Made by a program: the position numbers and the translations under genes. A stretch of DNA of 49,580 bases from DASRRB01 sp036732755 (GTDB lineage Bacteria; Planctomycetota; B15-G4; SIAN01): assembly GCA_036732755.1 (NCBI GenBank), contig DAINBU010000020.1:1-49580 (forward strand), in the 5' to 3' direction. Below the pieces are notes generated by a model, which had not been told where the DNA came from, searched no databases, and saw nothing but the letters and a program-made list of their open reading frames with translations. Positions 22,240 to 31,035 of this stretch are shown piece by piece. Every line of letters begins with the position of its first letter. The stretch's first letter is position 1.

Positions 22240-23629
22240 GGGCCGTCCCCGCGGCGCGCGCGAAGGCGCGCTCGATCGCGTCGACCACGCGCTCCATGGC
22301 CATGCCGCGCGAGCCCTTGACCAGCACGGCGTCGTCGGGCGCGAGGAGCTTCGGCACGCCGCGCGCCGCCGCGGCCGCGTCGGCGAACGTGGCGATGCGC
22401 GCCGCGTCGACGCCGCGCGCGAGCGCTCCCGCCGCGACCTCGCGCGCGTGCGGCCCGACCGCGACCAGCAGCGCGTCGCCGAGCAGGCTCGCGAGCCCGC
22501 CGGCGCGCCGGTGCTCGGCCGCGGCCTGCGCGCCGAGCTCGAGCATGTCGCCCAGGACCATCACGCGGCGCGCCTTCACGGTCGCTGCCGCCAGCGTTCG
22601 GAACGCCGCCTCGACCGAGCCGGGGTTGGCGTTGTAGCTGTCGTCGATGAGGGTGAGCGCGCCGAGCCGCTCGACCGCGAGCCGCATCGGCGGCCCGTGC
22701 GTGCGCCGCAGCGCGGCGATCGCCGCCGCGAGCGGCACGCCGACCGCGTCGGCCGCGGCGAGCGCCGCGAGCGAGTTGTAGACGTTGTGGCAGCCGCCGA
22801 GCGGGACGTAGACGCGCCGGCCGCGCAGCTTGTAGACGAGGCGGCGCAGGTCGAAGCGGATGTCGACGGCGGTGAAATCGGCCGGCCGGCGCACGCCGAA
22901 GGTGACGACGCGGCAGCGGGCGCGCGCGCGGATCGCCTCGAACTTCGCGTCGTCGGCGTTGAGGATCGCGACGCCGTCGGGCGGCAGCGCGGCGATCAGC
23001 GCCCCCTTCTCCTTCGCGACGCCGTCGAGGTCGCCGAGGTGCTCGACGTGGGCGGCCGCGCAGTTGGTGACGACGCCGACGTGCGGGCGGGCGAGGTCGG
23101 CGAGGCGCGCGATCTCGCCGGGGCGGTTCGTTCCGAGCTCGAGCGCGGCGAAGGCCGTCGCCGGCGCGATCTGGAGCAGCGTCAGCGGCAGCCCGACGTC
23201 GTTGTTGTAGGAGCGCTCGGAGGCGACCGCCGCCCCGCCCGCGGAGAGCGCGGCGCGCAGCAGGTCCTTGGTGGTCGTCTTGCCGTTGCTGCCGGTGATC
23301 GCGACGCGGCGCGCCGGCGAGCGCAGCGCGTGGAAGCGCGCCAGCTCCCCGAGCGCCCGGCGCGTGTCGGCCACGCGGATCTGCACCAGCGCGCCCGCCG
23401 TCTCCGGAGGGATGCAGCGCTCGACCAGGGCCGCGCGCGCGCCGCCGCGCGCCGCGTCGGCCAGGAAGTCGTGGGCGTCGAAGCGCTCGCCGCGCAGCGC
23501 GACGAAGAGGGAGCCGGGCGCGATCGCGCGCGTGTCGGTCGAGACGCCCGACAGGGAGAGCTCCGGCGCGCGTCCGCACGCCACGCCCCCCGTCGCCCGC
23601 ATCACCTCGGTCAGCGCGAACGCCGGCAC
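22223..23629 (-). CDS. murF: UDP-MurNAc-tripeptide--D-alanyl-D-alanine ligase
   Basis: MurF (468 residues) adds D-Ala-D-Ala to the UDP-MurNAc-tripeptide. It has the N-terminal MurF/MurE-type domain (SLSGVSTDTRAIAPGSLFVALRG), ATP loop ITGSNGKTTTKDLL, ELGTNRPGEI, NCAAAHVEHLGDL and IDDSYNANPGSVEAAF, the last typical of MurF. The GTG at 23629 has AAGGAG ending 5 bases upstream, which sets the start; it overlaps the murE end by 19 bases. Confidence 0.95.
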   Translation of the reverse strand: MPAFALTEVMRATGGVACGRAPELSLSGVSTDTRAIAPGSLFVALRGERFDAHDFLADAARGGARAALVERCIPPETAGALVQIRVADTRRALGELARFHALRSPARRVAITGSNGKTTTKDLLRAALSAGGAAVASERSYNNDVGLPLTLLQIAPATAFAALELGTNRPGEIARLADLARPHVGVVTNCAAAHVEHLGDLDGVAKEKGALIAALPPDGVAILNADDAKFEAIRARARCRVVTFGVRRPADFTAVDIRFDLRRLVYKLRGRRVYVPLGGCHNVYNSLAALAAADAVGVPLAAAIAALRRTHGPPMRLAVERLGALTLIDDSYNANPGSVEAAFRTLAAATVKARRVMVLGDMLELGAQAAAEHRRAGGLASLLGDALLVAVGPHAREVAAGALARGVDAARIATFADAAAAARGVPKLLAPDDAVLVKGSRGMAMERVVDAIERAFARAAGTALAAGR

Positions 23630-25149
23630 AGGAGCTCCTTCGCGACGGTGCGATCGTCGAAACGCAGCCGTTCCTTCCCCACGATCTGGTAGTCCTCGTG
23701 CCCCTTGCCCGCGATCAGCACGACGTCGCCGCGGCGGGCGTCGGCGAACGCCTGCTCGATGGCGCGCCGGCGGTCGAGCTCGACGTCGACGCGGCAGCCG
23801 GCCGGGATCCCGGCCAGCACGTCGCGCGCGATGGCGGCCGGATCCTCGCTGCGCGGGTTGTCGCTCGTGAGGAAGACGCGGTCGGAGAGGCGCGCGGCGA
23901 CGTTGCCCATGCGCGGGCGCTTGGTGCGGTCGCGATCGCCGCCGCACCCGAACACGGTGAAGACGCGGCCCGACGCGAGCGGCTTGATCAGCCGCAGCAC
24001 CTTCTCGAGCGCGTCGTCGGTGTGGGCGTAGTCGACGAGGACGTCGAACTCCTGGCCGGCCAGCACCGGCTCGAGGCGGCCGGGCACCGCGGCGAGCGCC
24101 GCGACGCCGCGCGCGATCGTCTCGCCTTCGATCCCGAGCGCGAGGCCGACCGCGCACGCGCCGAGCACGTTCATCAGGTTGTGGCGGCCGACGAGGCGCG
24201 ACGCGACGGCGAAGCGGCCGCCGACATGGCGGACGACCATCGAGAGACCGCCGGTGCCGAGCTCGACCGCGTCGGCGCGCACGTGCGCGCCGGGGACCTG
24301 GCCGTAGACGAGCAGCCGCGCGCGCGAGCGCGCCACGAGGTCGTGCGAGACGGCGTCCTCGCCGTTCACGACGGCGACCGCATCGCCGGCGAGCGCCTCG
24401 AAGAGCTTCGCCTTGGCGTCGCGGTAGGCGGCGACGTCGGGGTGGTAGTCGAGGTGCTCGCGCGCGAGCTGGGTGAAGAGGGCGGCGCGGAAGCGGACGC
24501 CGGTCGCGCGCTCCTGGTCGAGCGCGTGCGAGGAGACCTCCATGACGGCGCTCCGGCCGCCGGCGGCGCGCGCCTGCGCGAGCAGCCCCGCGAGGCGCAG
24601 CGCGTCGGGCGTCGTGTGCTCCGAGGGGCGCGACGCGTCGCCCCACACGCGCTCCTCGATCGTCCCGATCAGCGTCGGGGCGCGCGCGGCGGCGAGCAGG
24701 ATCGAGTGGATCAGCGTCGCGCTGGTGGTCTTGCCCTTGGTGCCGGTGACGCCGACGCAGGCGACGTCGCGCGAAGGGTCGCCGTGGAACGCGTGCGCCG
24801 CGACCGCCTTCGCGCGGCGCACGTTCTCGACCTCGATCCAGGCGACGCCGCCCGCCCCCCGCGCGGCGGCGTCGCGCGGGTTGACGGCCGCCGCAGTACC
24901 GCGTGGGGCGACGATCGCGACCGCGCCGCGCGCGAGCGCGTCGGCGACGAAGCAGCGCCCGTCGCGCGCCGCTCCGGGAACGGCGAAGAAGAGGTCGCCC
25001 GGCTCGACGGCGCGGCTGTCGGTCTGGAGCGACCGCACCGCGACCGCACGCGCCCCCGCGGGTGGCGGCGCGCCGAGCGCGACCGCCAGTTCCGCGAGCG
25101 TCCTCCCCGGACGGACCGTCGTTGACGAATGCGCCGCCGCGCCGCTCAT
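23611..25149 (-). CDS. murE: UDP-MurNAc-L-Ala-D-Glu--diamino-acid ligase, predicted meso-DAP adding
   Basis: MurE (512 residues) adds the third amino acid of the stem peptide. Blocks: VRSLQTDSRAVEPGDLFFAVPG, ATP loop VTGTKGKTTSATL, MEVSSHALDQERATG, LAREHLDYH, LVDYAHTDDALEKVL, FGCGGDRDRTKRP and SDNPRSEDP. The DNPR sequence is the known mark of meso-diaminopimelate-specific enzymes (lysine enzymes have D-D/N-P-N/A), so this organism should have DAP-type peptidoglycan. The ATG at 25149 overlaps the ftsI stop (ATGA). Confidence 0.96.
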   Translation of the reverse strand: MSGAAAHSSTTVRPGRTLAELAVALGAPPPAGARAVAVRSLQTDSRAVEPGDLFFAVPGAARDGRCFVADALARGAVAIVAPRGTAAAVNPRDAAARGAGGVAWIEVENVRRAKAVAAHAFHGDPSRDVACVGVTGTKGKTTSATLIHSILLAAARAPTLIGTIEERVWGDASRPSEHTTPDALRLAGLLAQARAAGGRSAVMEVSSHALDQERATGVRFRAALFTQLAREHLDYHPDVAAYRDAKAKLFEALAGDAVAVVNGEDAVSHDLVARSRARLLVYGQVPGAHVRADAVELGTGGLSMVVRHVGGRFAVASRLVGRHNLMNVLGACAVGLALGIEGETIARGVAALAAVPGRLEPVLAGQEFDVLVDYAHTDDALEKVLRLIKPLASGRVFTVFGCGGDRDRTKRPRMGNVAARLSDRVFLTSDNPRSEDPAAIARDVLAGIPAGCRVDVELDRRRAIEQAFADARRGDVVLIAGKGHEDYQIVGKERLRFDDRTVAKELLCRRSR

Positions 25150-27068
25150 CGCCCCTCCCCCGCCGCGGGGTCGGAGATTAGCGCCGGAGAGGCGCGAAGG
25201 CGCGGACGCGCTTGCGGCGCCGCGCGTGCGCGGGTGAGCGCCGCCTCGCGCGCGAGCTCGGCCATGAGCTCTTCGGGCCGGTCGGCCGGCACCTCGAAGC
25301 GGCGCAGCAGCGAGCCCATGATCCCGCTCGCGACCTTGGCCGCGTTGTCGGCGGCGAAGCGCCCCTGCTTGGGGTCGTAGAGGACGACCAGCACGAGGTA
25401 GCGCGGGTCGGCGACCGGCGCGAAGCACCAATAGGACGAGATCGAGATCTCGTGGTGCTTCTCGTCCTGCGCCGTGCCGGTCTTCCCCCCCATCGACCAG
25501 CCGCGCGGGCGCCACCTCCCGGTCCCCCCCTCCTCGACGACCTTGGCCAGCATCGTCTTGAGCGTCGCGTTGGTCGCCGGCGTGAAGATGCGGTGCTCGC
25601 GGGCGGGGTCGGAAGTGACCTCGACCATCTCGCCGTCGTCGCCCTCGACCGCGTGGACGAAGCGGGGCGGCCGCCACGTCCCGCCGTTGGCGATCGCCGC
25701 GGCCGCGGTCGCCACCTGCAGCGCGGTCGTCCCGATCTCCTGCCCGTAGGCGAGCGAGGCGAGCGACCAATGGAGCGACATGTCGCGCAGGCGCGGGAGC
25801 AGTCCGTCTTCCTCATAAGGAAGCGAGGAGATGCGCGACTTGAAGCCGAGCTTCTTGATGTGGTCGAGGATCGGCTGGAAGGCGCGGTCGCCCTTCTTCA
25901 CGGTCGACGGCACCAGCTTCTGGACCAGCTTCGTCATGCCGATGTTGGACGAGTGGACCAGCACGTCGGTCGCGGTGAGCACGCCCTTGGGGTGGACGTC
26001 GCGGATCGGGCGCGAGCCGAAGAGCCCGCGGCCGTTCGCGCAGTCGACGGTCGTCTCCGGCGTCGCGACGCCGCTCTCGAGCACCAGCCCGAGCATGAAC
26101 GGCTTGAACGACGAGCCGGGCGGGTAGAGGACCTGGGTCGCGTAGAGCTTGTGGTTCTTCGCGTCGTCTTCGTCGAGCGGGCGCGGCGAGCGCGGCGTCG
26201 GCCGCTGCGCGAGCGCCTTCACCTCGCCGTCGCGCGGGTCGATCACGATCGCCTGCGCCCAGTCGGGGCGGAACTCGGCGAGCGCGGCGTCGAGCGCCTC
26301 CTCGACGACGTCCTGCGCGAGCGGCTCGATGGTGAGCTCGACGGCGCGGCCGGTGCGCGCCGCGGTCTCCTCGAGCGCCGGGTCGACCATCTCGCGCCGG
26401 CGTCCGTCGCGGCGCACCAGGCGGCGGCCGTCGGCGGGCGCGAGCGCCCGCTCGCACGCGAGCTCGATCCCGAAGACGCCGCGGAACTCGCCGTCGGCGT
26501 CGTAGCGCTCGTCGCCCTCGGGAAAGGCCGACGGCTGCCAGCCGACCCAGCCGACGAGCGGCGCGAGGAAGGCGTCGCGCGGGTAGATCCGCTCGAAGCG
26601 CTCCTCGATGGAGAGCGGCCGGAAGCGCGGCTGGAGGATCAGGCGGCGCAGCTCGGCGACGACGACCGGATTGCGGATTCCCGAGACGAGGCGCGCCCAC
26701 TTCTTGCCGCGGTTCAGCGTCTTCTCGACCTCGCTCGGATCGACGCCGGTGATGCGGGCGAGCTCGAGCGCGACGATGCGGGCCGGGTCCTCGCCCGCCT
26801 GGCGCTTGCGCAGCAGCTCGCTCGTGTAGCCCCACACTTCCCAGGTGCGGCGGCTGGAGGCGAGGAGGCCGCCGCGCCGGTCGACGATGTCGCCGCGCTG
26901 CCCGCGCTCGACGTGGTCCTCGATGCGGTACATCGAGGAGCGCTCGGGCGGCCGCGCGCGCAGGACCTGCAGGACGAAGAGGCGCACTTCGACGGCGCCG
27001 AGGAGGAAGACCGCGAAGACGAGCAGGAAGACCGCGCGATAGCGGGCCCGACGCAGCATCGTGCGCAT
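25146..27068 (-). CDS. ftsI: Septal penicillin-binding protein (class B transpeptidase)
   Basis: This 640-residue class B PBP has an N-terminal membrane helix (12-36), a pedestal domain (GDIVDRRGGLLA at 59-70) and a transpeptidase domain with all active-site motifs: S319-x-x-K322 (PGSSFKP), S373-S-N375 and K529-T-G-T (GGKTGTAQ). It cross-links septal peptidoglycan with FtsW. There are no PASTA repeats. ATG 27068 (MRTML) follows GAAGG; a second in-frame ATG is at 27059. The residues after 600 are a basic Ala/Arg tail. It lies 29 bases after ftsL in the classical order ftsL-ftsI-murE. Confidence 0.95.
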   Translation of the reverse strand: MRTMLRRARYRAVFLLVFAVFLLGAVEVRLFVLQVLRARPPERSSMYRIEDHVERGQRGDIVDRRGGLLASSRRTWEVWGYTSELLRKRQAGEDPARIVALELARITGVDPSEVEKTLNRGKKWARLVSGIRNPVVVAELRRLILQPRFRPLSIEERFERIYPRDAFLAPLVGWVGWQPSAFPEGDERYDADGEFRGVFGIELACERALAPADGRRLVRRDGRRREMVDPALEETAARTGRAVELTIEPLAQDVVEEALDAALAEFRPDWAQAIVIDPRDGEVKALAQRPTPRSPRPLDEDDAKNHKLYATQVLYPPGSSFKPFMLGLVLESGVATPETTVDCANGRGLFGSRPIRDVHPKGVLTATDVLVHSSNIGMTKLVQKLVPSTVKKGDRAFQPILDHIKKLGFKSRISSLPYEEDGLLPRLRDMSLHWSLASLAYGQEIGTTALQVATAAAAIANGGTWRPPRFVHAVEGDDGEMVEVTSDPAREHRIFTPATNATLKTMLAKVVEEGGTGRWRPRGWSMGGKTGTAQDEKHHEISISSYWCFAPVADPRYLVLVVLYDPKQGRFAADNAAKVASGIMGSLLRRFEVPADRPEELMAELAREAALTRARAAPQARPRLRASPALISDPAAGEGR

Positions 27069-27097
27069 CGCCGCCTTCCCCTTCCCCGCTGCCGTGG

Positions 27098-27367
27098 TCA
27101 GAGCTGGGCGGCCGTCCTGGCTCCCGGAGCGAGCCGCTCCGCACGCGCCCGCCGCAGGATCGTCGCCAGCCGGTGCACCCGCTCGGGCGTCCAGAGCGCG
27201 GCGACGCGCAGCCGCCTCGCCTCGCACGCCTCTTCCAGGTGGACGAGCTCCCCCCGTGCGCGCGCGAGCTCGTAGCCGCGCAGATGGGCGCGGATGTGAA
27301 GGTGGACCGTCACGCCCGCGACGACCAGCGTCGTCAGCAACGACAGTCCGAGAATCGCCTTGTGCAT
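27098..27367 (-). CDS. ftsL: FtsL-like small bitopic division protein
   Basis: An 89-residue protein with one N-terminal membrane helix (4-22, AILGLSLLTTLVVAGVTVH) followed by a short coiled-coil-prone segment (RGYELARARGELVHLEEACEARRLRVAALWTPERV). Sequence identity in FtsL is always low; size, topology and position between rsmH and ftsI are what identify it. FtsL bridges FtsB/FtsQ to FtsWI and activates septal synthesis. The L-W-T-P-E-R-V motif near the end of the coil resembles the L..-P-x-R-I/L seen in many FtsL proteins. The 159-base gap before it (27368-27526) contains only small repeats (AAGAACC twice on the minus strand) and no gene. Confidence 0.75.
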   Translation of the reverse strand: MHKAILGLSLLTTLVVAGVTVHLHIRAHLRGYELARARGELVHLEEACEARRLRVAALWTPERVHRLATILRRARAERLAPGARTAAQL

Positions 27368-27526
27368 CCCGCCTTCCGCGGCAACCCGCTCGCGCGAAGA
27401 GTTCGGGCCGCGGGCGCGGTCCGACGGTCGAGGGCGATCCAGACTTCCGCCGTCCGCAATTCGGAGGTCCGGTTCGACCGGGTCCGCGCCCGCTCCCGAA
27501 ACTCTCTTTGGTTCTTGGTTCTTCGC

Positions 27527-28414
27527 TCAGGTCCGCCGCGCGGCGCGCAGCTTCGCGCTGCGTGCGCGCGGGTTGGCCGCCACCTCGGCGGGGCCGGGCT
27601 CCACGATCTTCCGCGTCAGGACCTCGAGCTCCCCGCTCGCGGCCCGTTCCCGGAAGAACCGTTTCACCACCCGGTCTTCGCCGCTGTGGAAGGCGATCAC
27701 GACGATCCGCGCTCCCTTCGCCAGCCACCGAACCGCTTTCGGCAGCACGCGCTCGAGCGCGCCGATCTCGTCGTTCACCGCGATGCGCAGCGCCTGGAAC
27801 GTCCGCGTCGCCGGATGGATCCGCGCGCCGCGCCGCCCGCCGAGCGCACGCTCGACGAGGTCGGCGAGCTCCCGCGTCCGACGCACCGGCGCATGCCGAC
27901 GGCGCTCGACGATCGCGCGCGCGATCGCTCGCGAGCGCTTCTCGTCGCCGAAGCGGAACAGGAGGTCCGCGAGCTCCTGCTCAGAGATCCGGCGGAGCAG
28001 CTCCGCCGCGGTCTCGCCGACGCTTCGGTCCATCCGCATGTCCAGTTCGCCGTCCGCGTCGAAGCTCATCCCCCGCGACGCGTCGTCCAGCTGCAGCGAC
28101 GAGATCCCCAGATCGAGCAGGATCCCGTCGAACGATCCGGACGCGATCGTCGCGTCCGCCTCGTCCGCGCGATCGAACCGGGCATGCACCGTCCGGAGCC
28201 GATCGCCGAACACCGCCAGTTCCCTCGCCGTGCGCGCGAGCGTCGCACCGTCCTGGTCGACGCCCGTCACCCGGCTCCCCTTCACACGCTCGAGGATCTT
28301 CCGCGCGTGGCCTCCCCCGCCGAGAGTCAGGTCCAGGGCTCGCCCGCCCGGCCTCAGATCGAGAAGCCCCAGCACTTCTTCGATCAGGACCGGTACGTGG
28401 CAGGACTCACCCAC
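27527..28414 (-). CDS. rsmH: 16S rRNA (cytosine1402-N4)-methyltransferase RsmH (MraW)
   Basis: RsmH (about 295 residues) uses SAM to methylate N4 of C1402 in the 16S decoding centre. Motifs: CHVPVLIEEVL at the N-terminus, SAM loop DLTLGGGGHARKIL, GVDQD, ILLDLGISSLQLDDASRGMSF, RTFQALRIAVNDE and VVIAFHSGEDRVVK. I place the start at GTG 28414, which has GTGAGG 6 bases upstream and leaves the usual short lead before HVPVL; the longer TTG start at 28447 has no ribosome-binding site. It follows mraZ, as in nearly all dcw clusters. Confidence 0.94.
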   Translation of the reverse strand: MGESCHVPVLIEEVLGLLDLRPGGRALDLTLGGGGHARKILERVKGSRVTGVDQDGATLARTARELAVFGDRLRTVHARFDRADEADATIASGSFDGILLDLGISSLQLDDASRGMSFDADGELDMRMDRSVGETAAELLRRISEQELADLLFRFGDEKRSRAIARAIVERRRHAPVRRTRELADLVERALGGRRGARIHPATRTFQALRIAVNDEIGALERVLPKAVRWLAKGARIVVIAFHSGEDRVVKRFFRERAASGELEVLTRKIVEPGPAEVAANPRARSAKLRAARRT

Positions 28415-28456
28415 CCCGGCCTCACTCTCTCCCGCGATCGCCGCCAAGCGACCCGT

Positions 28457-28894
28457 TCACGCGCGGAAGATCCCCTTCGCGTGCTCTTCGTAATTCGCTT
28501 CGTGCTGCCCCGCCTGCTTCTCCCATCGCGCAGGCGCCCACAACTCGATCCGCGTATCCATGCCGACGAACCTCGCCTCGCTGCCGATGCCGCCGAACTC
28601 CTTCAACTCCTTCGGGAGGAGGATCCGGCCGGCGGCATCGACGTCGAGCTCGCGCGTCGAGCCGAAGAACCGGCGGGAGAACGCGCGCGCCTCCTCGCTT
28701 CCGAGCGAGCTGCTGCGGACCTGGGCCACCACGGCGTCGAACTGATCCCGAAGGAACAGCCAGACGCAGCCGTCGAGACCCTGCGTCGCGAAGAGGACCC
28801 GGGCATCGTCCGCGCGGAAGTGGTCGAGGAACTTCCGGGGCACGTTGACGCGACCCTTGGTGTCGATCGCGTGCGTGTACGAGCCGACGAACAC
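28457..28894 (-). CDS. mraZ: Transcriptional regulator / cell-division protein MraZ
   Basis: MraZ (145 residues) contains two SpoVT/AbrB-like halves: VFVGSYTHAIDTKGRVNVPRKF at the start and STRELDVDAAGRILLPKELKEF in the middle, each with the D-x-K/A-G-R-(V/I)-x-(V/L)-P signature. It forms ring-shaped oligomers that bind TGGGN repeats and usually represses its own dcw operon. GTG 28894 has a GGGGGGA tract 7-8 bases upstream and yields the normal family length; the longer frame to 28951 would read through the promoter repeats. First gene of the division/murein operon. Confidence 0.95.
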   Translation of the reverse strand: MFVGSYTHAIDTKGRVNVPRKFLDHFRADDARVLFATQGLDGCVWLFLRDQFDAVVAQVRSSSLGSEEARAFSRRFFGSTRELDVDAAGRILLPKELKEFGGIGSEARFVGMDTRIELWAPARWEKQAGQHEANYEEHAKGIFRA

Positions 28895-28939
28895 CGGTCC
28901 ATCCCCCCAGCCTCCCCACAGCACTGCTCGAGTGGGAGG

Positions 28940-28970
28940 ATCGTAACCCACCTTGACCCACCTGCAACCA
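28940..28970 (-). promoter_or_regulatory. Probable dcw promoter with three MraZ boxes
   Basis: On the minus strand TGGTT, TGGGT and TGGGT occur with exactly 5 bases between them (plus-strand positions 28966-28970, 28956-28960, 28946-28950), a 10-bp period like known MraZ operators (TGGGN-N5 repeats). A candidate -35 TTGCAG (28962-28967) and -10 TACGAT (28940-28945) with a 16-base spacer flank two of the boxes, so bound MraZ would block RNA polymerase. The -10 to mraZ start distance is about 45 bases. Boxes are clear; the exact promoter is inferred. Confidence 0.7.
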
Positions 28971-29141
28971 TTTTCTCACTTTTTCTGCTAGTTCCGGCGC
29001 CCACTCTCGTTCCATCCCCCACTTCGCGTCGTCGGTTCGAAGTGCGCGCTCACACGATCGACGAACGCATGCGAACGAAATACGGCGCCGCGACGGCGGC
29101 GGTGCGGAACGCATCACGACGACGCGCAGCGCGCGCGCGGC

Positions 29142-29684
29142 TCAGCTGGCGGCGCGGGTCGCGGACGAGGGGTCCGTCGACGACGGCATCTCTTCCTCAT
29201 CCAGGTTGCCGTCGATCAGCTCCTCGAGCTTCGCGCGCAGCGGCGGCAGATCGGCGGCCGTGAGGAGCGGCGCGGGCGCGAGGTACCACTGCTCGGTCGG
29301 ACCGGGACGGCGCAGCCGCAGCGACTCGACGCCCCCTTCGTTCACCAGGCCGACCATCTTCAGGAAGCGCTTGCGCACGAGCAGCAGCGTGATGAGGTAG
29401 AGCAGCGCCTCCTGCCCCGGCGGCGGGCTCTTCTGCCAGACCTCGAAGATGCGCAGCAGCCGGTCGAAGTCGACGCGCTTGCGCTTCGGCGCGTGCGCCT
29501 GGAAGCGCGTCTCCCACCAGACGACGTCGGGCGACGTCTGCTTCGGCGCGCACTTCTCGCAGAGGTCGCGCCGGACGATCTTCGCGGCGTCGGCCTCGAT
29601 GACCGAGACCACGCGCTGGTCGTGGGCGAAGGCGGCGGCACACTGCAGGCATCGCTCGCGGATCCGGTCGATGCGCCAGTCCAT
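29142..29684 (-). CDS. Conserved zinc-ribbon protein of unknown function
   Basis: This 180-residue protein opens with two CxxC knuckles, RCLQCAAAF (C13, C16) and DLCEKCAPK, about 25 residues apart, forming a predicted zinc ribbon. A helical segment follows (FDRLLRIFEVWQKS...LLYLITLLLVRKRFLKMVGL), then a short beta part with LRLRRPG, and an acidic Ser/Thr tail. I recall similar zinc-ribbon proteins in other Planctomycetota but have no name for them. ATG 29684 is 5 bases after the HEAT lipoprotein stop, so the two form an operon. The 190 bases downstream to the mraZ promoter (28971-29141) contain no gene I can support. Confidence 0.6.
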   Translation of the reverse strand: MDWRIDRIRERCLQCAAAFAHDQRVVSVIEADAAKIVRRDLCEKCAPKQTSPDVVWWETRFQAHAPKRKRVDFDRLLRIFEVWQKSPPPGQEALLYLITLLLVRKRFLKMVGLVNEGGVESLRLRRPGPTEQWYLAPAPLLTAADLPPLRAKLEELIDGNLDEEEMPSSTDPSSATRAAS

Positions 29685-29689
29685 GGTTT

Positions 29690-30862
29690 TCAGTCCGATC
29701 CGTCCGACTTCGCGCGGATCAGCCTGTGCCAGCCGTCGGGGTTGGTGAGTTCCTTGGGAGCCGGCTCCCGGCCCACGCTCGCGCGCAGGTCCACGAGCAG
29801 CGAGTAGACCAGGTGGTCCTGGTGCGCGTCGATCCCCCGTTCGAGCGCGTCGACCATCGCGAGCTGGACGCGCGGATCGGGCTGGTTCACCAGCGAGTGC
29901 GCCGCCTTCTCGACGACGGCCGGATCGGGATCGCAAAGCGCGCGGACGAGCGCCGCGCTCACGACCGGATCGGCGGCCGGCAGCGCGAGCGCCTCGGCCG
30001 CCCCGCCGCGCGCGATCGGGTCGCCGTCCTCGCCCAGCATCCGGACCACGCGCGCCAGCGACTGCGGGTCGCGCGTCTCCTCCTTCATGAGGCGCAGCGA
30101 CGGCACGATCGCGGTCGCCGCGTGGGCGCGCACCGTCGCGTCGCGGTCGTCGAGCGCCTTCGCCAGCGCGACGCGCACGCGGTCGTCGAGCGCCTTGCGC
30201 TTGAGCAGGTCGGCCGCGGTCGAGCGCACCTCGAAGGCCGGGTCGGAGGCGAGCCGGTCGAGCAGCGCGTCGACGGCCGCCTCGTCGGGCACGTCGCCGA
30301 GCGCGCGCAGCGCCGCGAGCCGCACCGGCATCCCCTCCTTGGCGTCGGACGCGATCGCCGTGAGCTCGTGGATCGCGCGCAGCTGCGCCAGCGCCGCGGC
30401 GATCCGGTCCTGCGCGACGGTGTAGAGCGGCCGCGTGCGCCCGAGCTCGCGCAGCGCGTCGGCGAGGAACGCGCTCGCCGCCGAGCCGAGCCAGGAGAGC
30501 TCCCGCTGCGCCCGCTCGGAGCGCAGCGCCTCGGGTGACCCCGCCTTCCCGATGCGCAGCAGCTCGACGAAGAGGTTGTCGAGCAGCACGCGCTGGTCGG
30601 CCGCGCTGCCCGACAGCCACTGCTCCCGCGCCTTCGGCCAGCCGGGGTCGTCGGCGAGGTAGAGGCGCCACCACGCCGCGAGCTCCTTCAGGCGCGGATC
30701 GTTCGCGCGCGCGGCGGCCTTGGGGTCGGCCCCCTTGCCCTCGTGCGCGCCGCCCTCGGTGCCGCAACCGACAGTCGCCGGGAGCGCGAGCGCGACGAGC
30801 GAGAGGGCGACAGCGGCAGCGGTGCGCACCGGCCGGCGCACGGGTTCCACGGGTACGAACAT
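29690..30862 (-). CDS. HEAT-repeat lipoprotein
   Basis: The 390-residue product has a lipoprotein signal (VRTAAAVALSLVALALPATVGC, Cys near residue 33) and is then an alpha-solenoid. Repeats of about 30-35 residues with A-x-x-A-L-x-x-L-G-D/ D-P-x-V-x-x-x-A-A spacing are clear from about 180 to 350 (ALRALGDVPDEAAVDALLDRL, SDPAFEVRSTAADLL, DDRDATVRAHAATAI, GDPIARGGAAEALAL, CDPDPAVVEKAAHSL). Such proteins are scaffolds; no enzyme motif is visible. ATG 30862 is preceded by a GGAGAGAAGGGGGG tract; the frame continues upstream to 30976 without a signal. Divergent from dnaE across about 170 bases (30863-31035), where I see no gene. Confidence 0.7.
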   Translation of the reverse strand: MFVPVEPVRRPVRTAAAVALSLVALALPATVGCGTEGGAHEGKGADPKAAARANDPRLKELAAWWRLYLADDPGWPKAREQWLSGSAADQRVLLDNLFVELLRIGKAGSPEALRSERAQRELSWLGSAASAFLADALRELGRTRPLYTVAQDRIAAALAQLRAIHELTAIASDAKEGMPVRLAALRALGDVPDEAAVDALLDRLASDPAFEVRSTAADLLKRKALDDRVRVALAKALDDRDATVRAHAATAIVPSLRLMKEETRDPQSLARVVRMLGEDGDPIARGGAAEALALPAADPVVSAALVRALCDPDPAVVEKAAHSLVNQPDPRVQLAMVDALERGIDAHQDHLVYSLLVDLRASVGREPAPKELTNPDGWHRLIRAKSDGSD

Positions 30863-31035
30863 CCCCCCCTTCTCTCCGATCGGCGGGGCCTGGGCAAGAG
30901 GCGCGGCGCCGCAGCGCACGGACGCACGGTCGCGCAGTCGCGCGGGCGATGCGTTGATCCCAGGACGGATCGCCACTAAAGCTTGCGCCGCGCGTCGGCT
31001 CCGGGGCGATCGGAACCGACGGAGGGGAGAACACC

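Noticed and set aside
28895..28951. Longer mraZ start at 28951
   Set aside because: It would translate through the MraZ boxes and presumed promoter and add 19 residues not found in the family.
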